From positions 1 through 64,000 of the forward strand of contig NZ_JAESWA010000019.1 in NCBI RefSeq assembly GCF_016765615.1: a stretch of DNA of 64,000 bases, given 5' to 3'. Position numbers and translations under genes: made by a program. The DNA comes from Clostridium paridis (GTDB lineage: Bacteria > Bacillota > Clostridia > Clostridiales > Clostridiaceae). The notes under the pieces were generated by a model that saw only the letters and a program-made list of their open reading frames with translations, made no database searches and was not told the DNA's origin. Below, one piece after another: positions 18,587-27,879 of the stretch; the stretch's first letter is position 1; the number at the start of each line of letters is the position of its first letter.

Positions 18587-19795
18587 ATGAAGGATTTAGA
18601 AGAACAATTAAAAATTATTGAGAAAGGGGCAGATGAGATAATAGGATTAGAGGAGCTTAAAAGTAAGTTACTAAAAGCAAATAAAGAGAATCGGCAAATC
18701 ATTGTAAAGTTAGGGCTTGATCCAAGTGCACCAGATATACACTTAGGGCATACAGTAGTTCTTAGAAAAATAAAGCAAATTCAAGATTTAGGACATAAGG
18801 CAGTTATAGTTATAGGTGATTTTACTGGTATGATTGGCGACCCTACAGGAAAGTCAAAAACTAGAAAAGCCCTTACTAGAGAGGAGGTTCTAGAGAATGC
18901 AAAAACTTATGAAGAACAAATATTTAAGATATTAGATAAAGATAAAACAGAAGTGAGATTTAACAGCGAGTGGTTATCAAAGTTAAACTTTCAAGATGTA
19001 ATTAATCTTGCTGCAACAACTACAGTTGCAAGAATGCTCGAAAGAGAAGATTTTAAAAAGAGATATGAAAGTAATATGCCAATATCAATACATGAATTCT
19101 TTTATCCATTGATGCAAGGGTATGATTCATTAGAATTAAAGTCAGATATTGAATTAGGAGGAACTGATCAAAGATTTAATGTCCTAATGGGTAGGATGCT
19201 ACAGAAGCATTATGGAGAAGAACCTCAAGCAACAATATTTATGCCACTATTAGAGGGTACAGATGGAAAAGAGAAAATGAGCAAAAGTTTAGGGAATTAT
19301 ATAGGTATTGATGAAGCACCAGAAATAATGTTTGAAAAAGCTATGAGAATTCCAGACTCGCTAATAATCAAGTACTTTGAACTAGTTACTGATATACATC
19401 CAGATGGGATAAGTGATATAAAAGTGAAACTAGAAAAGGGAACTGTAAATCCAAGAGATATAAAGATGTCTTTAGCAAAAGAAATAGTAAGATTATATCA
19501 TGGGGAAGAAGGTGCTCAAAAAGGAGAAGCGAGATTTAAGATAGTTTTTCAAAAAAGAGAAATACCAGAAGACATTGATGTGTTAGAAGTGACATCAGAG
19601 GAAATAAATTTAGCTGAAATTCTAGTAGATAATGAAATTATAAAAAGTAAAAAGGAAGTAAAAAGACTAGTGGAACAAGGAGGAATAAAAGTTAATAACG
19701 ATAAAATAAATAATATTAATTCCATTGAGATAAAGGATGAAGCAATTATACAAATTGGAAAGAAGATTTTTTTAAAGCTTAAGAGAGTACAATAA
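18587..19795 (+). CDS. tyrS: Tyrosyl-tRNA synthetase
   Basis: Class I aminoacyl-tRNA synthetase of 402 residues charging tRNA-Tyr. Signature motifs are HLGH at 52-55 (HIGH variant) and KMSKS near residue 231, with a C-terminal S4 RNA-binding domain (about 340-402). The N-terminal [15 protein letters not shown] and [13 protein letters not shown] place it in the TyrZ-like branch rather than the commoner TyrS branch. AGGAGGG precedes the ATG. Regulated by the T-box at 18265-18567. Confidence 0.95.
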   Translation: MKDLEEQLKIIEKGADEIIGLEELKSKLLKANKENRQIIVKLGLDPSAPDIHLGHTVVLRKIKQIQDLGHKAVIVIGDFTGMIGDPTGKSKTRKALTREEVLENAKTYEEQIFKILDKDKTEVRFNSEWLSKLNFQDVINLAATTTVARMLEREDFKKRYESNMPISIHEFFYPLMQGYDSLELKSDIELGGTDQRFNVLMGRMLQKHYGEEPQATIFMPLLEGTDGKEKMSKSLGNYIGIDEAPEIMFEKAMRIPDSLIIKYFELVTDIHPDGISDIKVKLEKGTVNPRDIKMSLAKEIVRLYHGEEGAQKGEARFKIVFQKREIPEDIDVLEVTSEEINLAEILVDNEIIKSKKEVKRLVEQGGIKVNNDKINNINSIEIKDEAIIQIGKKIFLKLKRVQ

Positions 19796-19891
19796 GTACC
19801 TTACCACTTGTTTACAAAACTCCTTAATTGGTGGACGTTAAATATCCCTTCTCAGATTAATATAATAATATTAGAAAAAGGAGGGATATAT

Positions 19892-20782
19892 ATGAAAATA
19901 GGAGTATTAATGGGTGGAGTTTCTTCAGAAAGAGAAGTTTCATTACATTCAGGAAAAGGTATAGTGGAATATTTAGATAGAAATAAATATGAGGTATTCC
20001 CTATTGTTATAGATGCAAAAGAGGAATTAATTGAGAAGGTTAAAGGGATGGACTTTATTTTTATTGCCTTGCATGGAGCTTTTGGCGAGGATGGAGCAGT
20101 TCAAGCTATACTTGAAAGTATAAATATGCCTTACTCTGGCTGCGGTATTTTAACTAGTGCTTTATGTATGGATAAAAAGCAAACCAAAAGGATACTAAAG
20201 AGTGAGGGCATAGCAGTTGCACCAGAAGTTTTAGTAAGAAAAGATAAACCTTTTGACTTGGAAAAAATAAAAGAACTTGGTTACCCAGTTGTAGTTAAAC
20301 CTAATGGTGGTGGTTCTAGTGTTGGAACTTTCTTAGCGAAGAATAATCAGGAACTTGAAAGAGCAATCACTGAAGCATTAAAGTTTGATAAAGAAGTTAT
20401 GGTAGAAAAATATTTGCCGGGAAATGAATATACTATACCTGTTTTAAATGGAGATATATTTCCAATACTATCAATAAAAGCTAGTGGAGAGTTTTATGAT
20501 TATAATTCTAAGTATACAGATGGAGGCTCTGAAAAAGCTATAGCAGAATTGACTGAGGATTTGCAGAATAAGATGAAAGAAATTGGGGAAAGGTGCTGGA
20601 ATATTTTTAATTGCAAGGCTTATGTTAGAATTGATATTATAGTAAGTGATGGTATTCCTTATGTATTGGAATTAAATACTTTACCAGGAATGACGAAGAA
20701 TTCATTATTCCCTAAAAGTGCAAAAGGAGTAAATATGGAGTATAGTGAGTTGTTAGACAAGATTATTGAATACTCCTTGTAA
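19892..20782 (+). CDS. ddl: D-alanine--D-alanine ligase
   Basis: Cytoplasmic ATP-grasp ligase of 296 residues joining two D-alanines for peptidoglycan precursors. Motifs: HGAFGEDGAVQ near the N-terminus, PVVVKPNGGGSSVG (ATP site), and ELNTLPGMT at the metal site. I start at ATG 19892 with GGAGG upstream; an in-frame ATG at 19808 would add 28 unrelated residues. It is short for a Ddl (usually 300-360 residues) but complete. A MocR-type gene follows with almost no gap. Confidence 0.94.
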   Translation: MKIGVLMGGVSSEREVSLHSGKGIVEYLDRNKYEVFPIVIDAKEELIEKVKGMDFIFIALHGAFGEDGAVQAILESINMPYSGCGILTSALCMDKKQTKRILKSEGIAVAPEVLVRKDKPFDLEKIKELGYPVVVKPNGGGSSVGTFLAKNNQELERAITEALKFDKEVMVEKYLPGNEYTIPVLNGDIFPILSIKASGEFYDYNSKYTDGGSEKAIAELTEDLQNKMKEIGERCWNIFNCKAYVRIDIIVSDGIPYVLELNTLPGMTKNSLFPKSAKGVNMEYSELLDKIIEYSL

Positions 20783-20818
20783 GTGATAAAAAACCTAGAG
20801 TATAAGAGGTGTTTGTAT

Positions 20819-22270
20819 TTGATTTTTTCATCCTTTGAATTTAATAAAGAAGAGGCTATTTATATTCAAATAGAAAATCATATAAAAGATAATATTGAAA
20901 AAGGAATTCTTCAAAATGGAAGTAAACTGCCCTCCACAAGAGAATTAAGTAGTATATTGGGGGTAAGCAGAAGTACTGTTGTAACTGCTTATGAGATACT
21001 AGAAAGTGAGGGAAAAATAAAAAGTACTAAAGGAAAAGGTACCTTTGTAACATCTAATAAAAAAGTAGCAGAAAAGAGCTTTAATATAGATTGGGAGTCA
21101 AAGGTTAATGGCTATGCCCACACATGTGAAGAATTAGATATCATTAAAACAGAGATTCCTTGGGAAAAAGGGATGATTTCTTTTAAGAGCATAGCACCTG
21201 ATGAAAGCTTATTTGATTTAGATGAATTTAAAAGAGCCTTTTTGAATGCATGGTCCCTTGAAGGTGAGAAATTATTAAATTATGGATATGCAAGAGGATA
21301 TAAGGCGCTCATTGAATATCTAATGAAATATATGGAGAACAAAGGTGTTAATACAAAGGGGAAAGAAATCTTAATAACAAATGGCTTTACTGAGGGGTTT
21401 GATATAGTAATTAATTCGCTAACAGTACCAGGTGATAGAATTCTTTGTGAGAATCCTACTCATAATACAGCATTAAAGATAATGAGAGCACGGGAGCTTG
21501 ATATTGTTGGTGTAGATATGGATGAGGATGGAATTAATATAGATAAATTAAGTGAAGAATTAAGGAGTAATCCTCCTAAGCTTGCATATATTATACCTTC
21601 TTACCATAATCCAACTGGGATAGTAATGAAGGGTGAAAGGAGAAAAGAAGTATTTGAGCTTTTCCAAAAATACTCTGTTCCAATAGTAGAAGATGGTTTT
21701 AATGAGGAACTTTTATATTCAAGTTCTCATGTTCCTCCAATAGCTAGCTTATGTAGCAGTGGAAATGGAGTAATTTATATAGGAAGTTTTTCTAAAATCC
21801 TATTTCCTGGTTTGAGAATAGGTTGGATTTTAGCAGATAAAAAGCTTATAAGCACTTTAGAAAGTGTTAAAAGGACAAGAAATATTCATACTTCTTTTTT
21901 GGATCAAGGGATATTTTACAATTATATGATAAGTGATTCTTTTAGAAGGTATGTAAAGAAAGTAAGAAGACATTATAGAGAAAAATATAATTTTACGCTA
22001 GATAAAATAAAACAATATATCCCATATGAATATATTATGGGAGAAGGTGGACTTCACATTTTCGTAAAATTAAAAGGTGTTAATGCTAGAAGAGTGCTAG
22101 AGGAATGTTATAAAAAAGGGGTAGTATTTACTGCAGGTGATATTTTTTATACGGATAATAAGGGGACAGAAACGTTAAGAATAGGTTTTTCTAGAGTTAG
22201 CATGGAGGATATAGAAAAGGGAATTAGGATAATAGGAGAGACTATAAAAGAAATTTTAGAAGATAAATAG
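20819..22270 (+). CDS. MocR-family regulator (GntR wHTH fused to aminotransferase fold)
   Basis: Fusion of about 483 residues: an N-terminal GntR winged helix (about 8-75; LPSTRELSSILGVSRSTVVTAYEIL, read in parts) and a C-terminal fold-type-I aminotransferase domain with the PLP lysine in SFSKILFPGLRIGW. MocR proteins are PLP-dependent transcription regulators, often of vitamin B6, GABA or D-Ala-D-Ala ligase genes; DdlR-type members sit beside ddl, as here. I prefer the TTG at 20819, which has AGAGGTG eight bases upstream; a GTG at 20783 lacks a ribosome site. The target is not provable from sequence. Confidence 0.85.
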   Translation: MIFSSFEFNKEEAIYIQIENHIKDNIEKGILQNGSKLPSTRELSSILGVSRSTVVTAYEILESEGKIKSTKGKGTFVTSNKKVAEKSFNIDWESKVNGYAHTCEELDIIKTEIPWEKGMISFKSIAPDESLFDLDEFKRAFLNAWSLEGEKLLNYGYARGYKALIEYLMKYMENKGVNTKGKEILITNGFTEGFDIVINSLTVPGDRILCENPTHNTALKIMRARELDIVGVDMDEDGINIDKLSEELRSNPPKLAYIIPSYHNPTGIVMKGERRKEVFELFQKYSVPIVEDGFNEELLYSSSHVPPIASLCSSGNGVIYIGSFSKILFPGLRIGWILADKKLISTLESVKRTRNIHTSFLDQGIFYNYMISDSFRRYVKKVRRHYREKYNFTLDKIKQYIPYEYIMGEGGLHIFVKLKGVNARRVLEECYKKGVVFTAGDIFYTDNKGTETLRIGFSRVSMEDIEKGIRIIGETIKEILEDK

Positions 22271-22281
22271 CTGTTTTAGGA

Positions 22282-22306
22282 AGAGGCAATTTAAGGCCTC
22301 TTTTTT
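22282..22306 (+). terminator. Terminator after the MocR gene
   Basis: AGAGGC (22282-22287) pairs with GCCTCT (22296-22301), followed by a T-run. Confidence 0.8.
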
Positions 22307-22404
22307 GTTAACTTTTTTTGCAATAAATAGTAATTTGATGTTAAAGTATATAATAAGAGGAAAAATAATTCATAAATTAAAATAATAGTAAATTGGGAGG
22401 ATAT

Positions 22405-23574
22405 ATGTTCGAAAAGCTAAACAAAGAGAAGTACATGCTTTTCTTAAGATATGGATACATACTAATATTTTTATTTTCTTTTGTAAGAGAAAATAGTAAT
22501 AAGCTTGGAATAAATCATATAATACTTATATTGATTTTTATAATTAATAATCAATTAAGATATTTTATATTTCCGAAGAAACTTGCATACTCAATACCAT
22601 CATTTATGGTGGAAATTATAATGGCATTTTATTTGTTTAATTTCGCAGGAAGCTATGGCAGTATAGTTTTTATTTTAATTTTAATGGATATAATATATGA
22701 GTTTAATAGCATATTTGCATATATTTTTGTGCTTGCTATTACATTATTGTTAATATATACAAAAAACATCAATTTAATAATATATTGGGCAGTAGGTGTA
22801 TCACCAATTATTATTCTATTGGTCAGAATTAAGGATGAAGAGGAAAGAAAAGTTGAAGCCCAGGATTTGTATGACAGGCTAAGAAAAAAAGATGAAGAAC
22901 TGAAGAAGGCTAATAAGGAATTAGAATCTTATGTAAATACCATTGAAGAAATCACTTTATTAAGAGAACGGAATAGGATATCTAGAGAAATTCATGATAA
23001 TGTGGGACACGCTCTTTCAACCATTATAATTCAACTTGGGGCAATAGAGAAAATAGCAAAAGTTAATGGAGATGAAGCGTCACTAATGGCTAATAATCTT
23101 GGAGAATTTGCAAAAGAAAGTATGGCAAGAGTTCGGGGTGCAGTAAGGGCCATGAAACCAAGAGAATTGGAGGAATATGAAGGTATTGTAGCTATTTCAG
23201 AGATGATTAAGAACTTTGAAAAGTTAACTTCAGTGAACGTAAAATTTAGAGTTTCGAATAAAGTATGGAAACTAAATGCTGATCAAACTATGGTTATATA
23301 TAGAATTATACAAGAATTCCTTTCTAATTCTATTAGGCATGGGAAGGCTACTGAAGTTAGAATATTTTTAAATTTCTTAGAAGATGGATTAAGACTTCAT
23401 TTAAAAGACAATGGTGTTGGATCAAAAGAAGTAGTTCCTGGAGTAGGGCTTAGAAGCATTAAGGAAAGAGTTGCAGCATGGGCAGGAACCTTGGAATATC
23501 ATACAAATGAAGATAAAGGGTTTGAACTTATTGTGACAATGGAAAAATCAAAGCTTAACTTAGATGAAGTATAA
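22405..23574 (+). CDS. Sensor histidine kinase, HisKA_3 (NarX/LiaS/DesK type)
   Basis: Kinase of 389 residues. Four to six N-terminal membrane helices (about 8-145) with almost no extracytoplasmic domain lead into a coiled coil (about 150-190), then the dimerisation and phospho-acceptor domain with H197 in SREIHDNVGHALS, and a HATPase with DNGVGSKEV and GVGLRSIKERV. Such intramembrane-sensing kinases usually detect membrane or wall stress. The ATG at 22405 is preceded by GGGAGG. Paired with the regulator at 23598 and probably controlling the ABC exporter downstream. Confidence 0.92.
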   Translation: MFEKLNKEKYMLFLRYGYILIFLFSFVRENSNKLGINHIILILIFIINNQLRYFIFPKKLAYSIPSFMVEIIMAFYLFNFAGSYGSIVFILILMDIIYEFNSIFAYIFVLAITLLLIYTKNINLIIYWAVGVSPIIILLVRIKDEEERKVEAQDLYDRLRKKDEELKKANKELESYVNTIEEITLLRERNRISREIHDNVGHALSTIIIQLGAIEKIAKVNGDEASLMANNLGEFAKESMARVRGAVRAMKPRELEEYEGIVAISEMIKNFEKLTSVNVKFRVSNKVWKLNADQTMVIYRIIQEFLSNSIRHGKATEVRIFLNFLEDGLRLHLKDNGVGSKEVVPGVGLRSIKERVAAWAGTLEYHTNEDKGFELIVTMEKSKLNLDEV

Positions 23575-23597
23575 CTAATTTGGGGAGAAGTTTGAAT

Positions 23598-24251
23598 ATG
23601 AATAAGATAAAATTAATAATTGTAGATGATGAAAAATTAATAAGGGAAGGTTTAAAAATAATACTCTCAACCTATGAAGATATAGAAGTAGTAACTTTAT
23701 GTGAAAATGGAAAAGAAGCTTTTGAATTTTGCAGAGATAATGATGTAGATGTAGTATTAATGGATATAAGAATGGAAGTATGCGATGGAGTGCTTGGAAC
23801 AAAGCTAATAAAAGAAGTATGCGATAAGACAAAGATACTTATGCTAACGACTTTTAAAGATAGTGAATATATTGAAGAAGCTCTTAAAAATGGAGCATCT
23901 GGTTATTTGCTTAAGGATAGTTCATATGATCTTATTTATGGAGGGATAAAAGCTGTATATGGAGGAAACATAGTAGTTCATCCAGATATTGTTTCAAAGC
24001 TTGTAGTTAAAGAGGAAAGAGCAGAAGGGGAAAAGAGTATAGATGAGTTAAAGAAGACTACTTGTCTTACGGATAGAGAAATTCAGATAATCGTGGAGAT
24101 AGCTAAGGGATTATCTAATAAAGAGATTGGGGAAGTTATGTACCTAACTGAAGGAACCATTAAAAATAATATTACTACAATACTATCAAAATTATCCTTG
24201 AGAGATAGGACACAAATAGCTATATTTGCATTTAAAAACAATCTTGCTTAG
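23598..24251 (+). CDS. NarL/LuxR-family response regulator
   Basis: Response regulator of 217 residues. Receiver with D56 in VVLMDIRM and K in LLKDSS, and a C-terminal LuxR-type helix-turn-helix (LTDREIQIIVEIAKGLSNKEI). ATG 23598 has GGGGAG ten bases upstream. Cotranscribed with the kinase, 23 bases apart, and followed by a terminator, so the ABC exporter has its own promoter that this regulator may act on. Confidence 0.92.
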   Translation: MNKIKLIIVDDEKLIREGLKIILSTYEDIEVVTLCENGKEAFEFCRDNDVDVVLMDIRMEVCDGVLGTKLIKEVCDKTKILMLTTFKDSEYIEEALKNGASGYLLKDSSYDLIYGGIKAVYGGNIVVHPDIVSKLVVKEERAEGEKSIDELKKTTCLTDREIQIIVEIAKGLSNKEIGEVMYLTEGTIKNNITTILSKLSLRDRTQIAIFAFKNNLA

Positions 24252-24275
24252 GGATAACTTAAAATATGTAAAATG

Positions 24276-24299
24276 GCATGCTGCTAGGCATGCTTTTTT
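24276..24299 (+). terminator. Terminator after the NarL-type regulator
   Basis: GCATGC (24276-24281) and GCATGC (24288-24293) form a hairpin followed by six T. Confidence 0.8.
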
Positions 24300-24405
24300 C
24301 ATTGATTAAAATGACTTAAGTCATCTCACTTAATGACCTAGGCTAATAGGAGGATGCTTTAAAATAAAATATAATTAATGTATAAGATTGATGGAGGTAA
24401 TAAAT

Positions 24406-25350
24406 ATGAAAGCTATAGAAGTGAAAAATTTGACTAAAAGATTTAATGATAAATTAGTTCTTGATAATGTATCTTTTGAAATAAGAAAAGGAGAGATTTT
24501 TGGGTTGTTAGGTCCAAATGGTGCAGGAAAATCTACACTTATAAACTTAATGGTAGGACTTATACAAATGGATAAAGGCGAGGTTACTGTAGGAGAGTAC
24601 GATATCAAAAAAGATCCTTTAAAGGCTAAGGAAAAGATTGGTTTAGTACCTCAAGAAATAGCACTTTTTGAAAGTCTAACTGCAAAAGAAAATCTTGAAT
24701 ACTGGGGCGGACTATACGGATTAAAAGGAAGTTTATTAAAAGAAAGAATAAATGAAGCTTTGGAGTTAGCTGCATTAAAGGAGCATTTAAAGAAACCAGT
24801 GAAAAAATACTCTGGAGGAATGAAAAGAAGATTAAATATAGTAGCAGCTATGATGCATCATCCAGAAATATTGATAATGGACGAACCTACTGTAGGGGTT
24901 GATCCTCAATCCAGAAATCATATTTTTGATGTGGTAAAGAAGATGAATAAAGAGAATAACACTACCGTAATTTATACATCTCACTACATGGAGGAAGTTG
25001 AAATATTATGTGACAATATAATGATTCTTGATTTAGGTAAAGAATTAGCTTATGGAAGTAAAGATGAACTAAAGAGAATGGTAGTAAGTGATAAGGTTAT
25101 AAAGATTAGAGCAGATGGAGAAATTCAAGATTTAATGTTTGATATAAGAAAACTAAATTCCGTTAAGGGTGTAGATATAAATGATATGGAAATTAAGGTC
25201 GTGGCTAAGGATAATATTAGTTTAAATGAACTTTTGGATGTTATTTCAAAGCATAAAGTTATGGTAAGAAATATTGGAATAGAAGAACCTAATCTAGAAG
25301 AAGTATTTTTAACCCTAACAGGTAAAAATTTAAGAGATAAGGAGGAGTAG
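24406..25350 (+). CDS. ABC-2-type exporter ATPase
   Basis: ATP-binding subunit of 314 residues. Walker A GPNGAGKST, signature YSGGMKRRLN, Walker B ILIMDEPTVGVDP, and a C-terminal extension of about 90 residues of the DrrA/CcmA kind. GGAGG precedes ATG 24406. It starts a three-gene exporter operon directly downstream of a membrane-stress-type two-component system, a layout typical of drug or antimicrobial peptide resistance modules. The next gene starts three bases after its stop. Confidence 0.93.
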   Translation: MKAIEVKNLTKRFNDKLVLDNVSFEIRKGEIFGLLGPNGAGKSTLINLMVGLIQMDKGEVTVGEYDIKKDPLKAKEKIGLVPQEIALFESLTAKENLEYWGGLYGLKGSLLKERINEALELAALKEHLKKPVKKYSGGMKRRLNIVAAMMHHPEILIMDEPTVGVDPQSRNHIFDVVKKMNKENNTTVIYTSHYMEEVEILCDNIMILDLGKELAYGSKDELKRMVVSDKVIKIRADGEIQDLMFDIRKLNSVKGVDINDMEIKVVAKDNISLNELLDVISKHKVMVRNIGIEEPNLEEVFLTLTGKNLRDKEE

Positions 25351-25352
25351 TG

Positions 25353-26492
25353 ATGAAATTATTTCCTCATATAAAAAGAAATTTAGTATCTTACATTAAT
25401 ACAAATAAAATGACAATTATAATAGCGTTCTTTCTTTTTCCTATGGTAATGGCATATATCTATGGAATCATGGAAGAAGATATGTTTACAGGAAAAAGCT
25501 CTTTTGAGCCTATAAAGGTTGAAATTAGTTATGATAAAGACAGCAAAGAAGGAGAACTATTAACTTCTATATTGAAAAATAAAGAGGTAAAGGACTTTAT
25601 CAATAGTGATGCTACAGAGGATTTTAAATGCAAGGTTACAATTAGTAAAGATTTTAATGATATAAATATACAAAAGTTAAAAGGCTCAGATAATGATACT
25701 GAGATGATAAAAACCTTTATGAAGTCATTTAGTGAAAATATAAATCAGTATAAAATAATTCAAACTAATGTAGAGAAACTTAATTTATCACCTATGGATA
25801 AAAGTCAGATAACAAGTAGCATTCTTATTAGCTTACAAGAGAATTCTAATACACCTACTGTAAAGGAAAAGATAGTAGAAGGCTATAGAACTCTAGGTTC
25901 AAGAGAGTATTACACAATATCTCTATTTAGTTTTACTTCAATTATGCTTATTAGTCTATTAATTAAGGGATTTTATAATGAAAGAAAAAAGGGAATATTA
26001 AAAAGAGTTTTCTCGACACCAAATAGTAAGTTAAATTACTTCTATGGATATGTAAGTTTTACAATGATTATGGCGCTTATTATTAATATACTTTATGTAA
26101 CTATAAATAGATTTTTAGGAACAGCATTTACAGGGAATTATCTATACTTACTAATGATAGTATTTCTTCAAAGTATTCTTGAGGCAGCCGTAATAGGAGC
26201 GATAATAGCATTAGTTAAGAGTGATAAAGTTGCTAATGGAATAATGACTATATTGATCTTTTTGCCAATGATAATTGGAGGAGTATTTTACAGTGCAGAC
26301 ATTATGGAGGTTAAAGTCCTTCAAGTACTTTCTAACTTTGCACCTAATTCACTTATATTGAATGCATATAAAGGATTATCTATAACTGAAAGTTATAGTG
26401 GAGCATTAACTCAAATCATGATAATGATTGGTTTATCCGCATGTTTATTAGTAATCAGTACAATTAAAGTTAAAACTAGCTGGGAGGATTAG
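25353..26492 (+). CDS. ABC-2-type exporter permease, subunit 1
   Basis: Membrane subunit of 379 residues: one N-terminal TM (about 20-40), a large extracytoplasmic domain (about 45-190), then about five C-terminal helices (ABC2_membrane_3 type). The first ATG at 25353 follows the ribosome site GGAGG within the end of the ATPase gene. It should pair with the next subunit as a heterodimeric channel. Substrate unknown. Confidence 0.88.
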   Translation: MKLFPHIKRNLVSYINTNKMTIIIAFFLFPMVMAYIYGIMEEDMFTGKSSFEPIKVEISYDKDSKEGELLTSILKNKEVKDFINSDATEDFKCKVTISKDFNDINIQKLKGSDNDTEMIKTFMKSFSENINQYKIIQTNVEKLNLSPMDKSQITSSILISLQENSNTPTVKEKIVEGYRTLGSREYYTISLFSFTSIMLISLLIKGFYNERKKGILKRVFSTPNSKLNYFYGYVSFTMIMALIINILYVTINRFLGTAFTGNYLYLLMIVFLQSILEAAVIGAIIALVKSDKVANGIMTILIFLPMIIGGVFYSADIMEVKVLQVLSNFAPNSLILNAYKGLSITESYSGALTQIMIMIGLSACLLVISTIKVKTSWED

Positions 26493-26494
26493 TT

Positions 26495-27571
26495 ATGAGA
26501 TTCTTAATAATACTAAAAAGCAACTTAAAAAGAATGTTAAAAAATAAAAGAAATCTTGCTATAAGCTTTTTAATACCGCTAACTTTGACTTTGGCTCTAG
26601 GTTATGCTTTTAATAAATTTTCAAGTAGTGATAATCAAAGTATCATAGTAAACAACGACAAAGGAAGCTACGGAAGTGAGTTTATAAAGGAATATAGTAA
26701 GAGTAATTCGATTAAAGAATATTCTAAAGAAGAAGGGATTGAAAAACTAAAGAAAAAACAAATCTCAGTATACTATGAAATTCCAGAGAATTTTACTGAA
26801 AAGATATCCAAGGGAGAAAAACCACAAATCCAAGCTGTAAAATTAGAAAGTGGTGGACAAAGCAATTTTGAGTTTAATGCTAATTCAATAGTTACAAAAA
26901 TGCTTTTAAGAGAAAAATTTGAAAAGAGCGGACAAAAGGTTTCCCTAGAAGATTTAAGCTATAATAAATCTAATATTGAGGTTACTGGTAAAAATGCAAA
27001 AACAACTGGGGATATAGTAATGCTTAATATGATAATAAGTTTTGTACTTTTTGGAGCCATAGGAATAACAATAGAGCTTTTAGGACTTAAGAAACAAAAT
27101 ATTTTATCAAGAAGCTTTACTACCTCAAATACCTCAAAAACCATAATTGGCGGAGTTTTAGTGGCAATGTTTATTTTAGCTGCAATAGGATATGGGATTG
27201 TATATCTAGCAAACTTAACTATAAACTCATTAGGAAATCCTTCCGAAGCTCCAGTTATATTAATTAATATAACAGCACTATCATTGGTATCATTAAGTCT
27301 TGGAGTATTTGTATCAAGAATAATTAAGAATGAGAGTATGTTACAAGCAGTTTTACAAATAGTTATTTCGGTTTCTTGCTTTGTTGGGGGAAGTTTCATG
27401 CCAATCGAATATTTGCCTAAGAGTATAACTGTTCTTTCAAAATTCACACCACAATATTGGGCATTACAATCAATAAATACAGGTAATGTGTGGTTATCAC
27501 TAGTAGTAATCTTATTTGCAGTAGTCTTGTTTACAGCAGGTACCTTTAAGGTTAAGAACTTTGTAGAATAG
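26495..27571 (+). CDS. ABC-2-type exporter permease, subunit 2
   Basis: Membrane subunit of 358 residues with the same layout as its neighbour: TM1 about 20-38, an extracytoplasmic domain about 40-165, and about five C-terminal helices, including GGSFMPIEYLPKSITVLSKFTPQYWAL (two motifs: the G-rich re-entrant segment and the FTPQYWA signature of DrrB/YhaP-like permeases). The ATG is three bases past the upstream stop, with GGGAGG before it. Confidence 0.88.
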   Translation: MRFLIILKSNLKRMLKNKRNLAISFLIPLTLTLALGYAFNKFSSSDNQSIIVNNDKGSYGSEFIKEYSKSNSIKEYSKEEGIEKLKKKQISVYYEIPENFTEKISKGEKPQIQAVKLESGGQSNFEFNANSIVTKMLLREKFEKSGQKVSLEDLSYNKSNIEVTGKNAKTTGDIVMLNMIISFVLFGAIGITIELLGLKKQNILSRSFTTSNTSKTIIGGVLVAMFILAAIGYGIVYLANLTINSLGNPSEAPVILINITALSLVSLSLGVFVSRIIKNESMLQAVLQIVISVSCFVGGSFMPIEYLPKSITVLSKFTPQYWALQSINTGNVWLSLVVILFAVVLFTAGTFKVKNFVE

Positions 27572-27576
27572 AAAAT

Positions 27577-27622
27577 AAGAGCCAAGCGCCACTTATATTA
27601 AATGTGGTGCTTGGCTCTTTTA
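27577..27622 (+). terminator. Strong terminator of the ABC-2 exporter operon
   Basis: A 16-base arm AAGAGCCAAGCGCCAC (27577-27592) pairs, with G-T wobbles, with GTGGTGCTTGGCTCTT (27604-27619), followed by T. Confidence 0.9.
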
Positions 27623-27652
27623 ATAGTAAGTTATATATATTCTTTGCATTAC

Positions 27653-27709
27653 AAAACTGTTTGCAGGAAGTGTTGATGAGTTCCATCAACACTTCTCGCA
27701 AACAGTTTT
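27653..27709. repeat. 57-bp palindrome made of IS1595-like ends (MITE-like)
   Basis: Two perfect 12-bp stems, AAAACTGTTTGC / GCAAACAGTTTT (outer) and GAAGTGTTGATG / CATCAACACTTC (inner), are separated by a two-base bulge and close on a five-base loop. TGTTTGCA, two bases, then AAGTGTTGATG (27658-27678) is identical outside the two spacer bases to the right end of the IS at 12355-12335 on the minus strand. It lies between a terminator and the desaturase promoter in a 308-base gap. Confidence 0.7.
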
Positions 27710-27767
27710 CAAGTATTTATTTAAATAAAGGAATATATAATAAAGGTAAGTGATAAAATATATTAAG

Positions 27768-27782
27768 AGATAATAATTATTG
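27768..27782 (+). promoter_or_regulatory. Fur-like box over the desaturase promoter
   Basis: AGATAATAATTATTG matches the 7-1-7 Fur consensus TGATAATNATTATCA at 12 of 15 bases (11 of the 14 defined), including the full GATAAT half and ATTAT. It overlaps the -35 box at 27780. Weaker than the perfect box at 31970. Confidence 0.45.
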
Positions 27783-27808
27783 ACAAATCAATTGAAAAAA
27801 ATTATCAT
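27780..27808 (+). promoter_or_regulatory. Sigma-A promoter of the fatty-acid desaturase
   Basis: TTGACA (27780-27785), 17-base spacer, TATCAT (27803-27808). Confidence 0.75.
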
Positions 27809-27818
27809 TTAATTAAAG

Positions 27819-27847
27819 GCTAATACTTTGACAATCAAAGTATTAGC
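27819..27847 (+). other. Perfect 12-bp hairpin at the 5' end of the desaturase mRNA
   Basis: GCTAATACTTTG (27819-27830), ACAAT loop, CAAAGTATTAGC (27836-27847). No T-run follows. Starting about 10 bases after the -10 box, it would form the extreme 5' end of the mRNA, so it could be a stability element or an operator. Confidence 0.6.
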
Positions 27848-27879
27848 TTAAATTTAAATTTTCAAGAGGTGAAATGACA

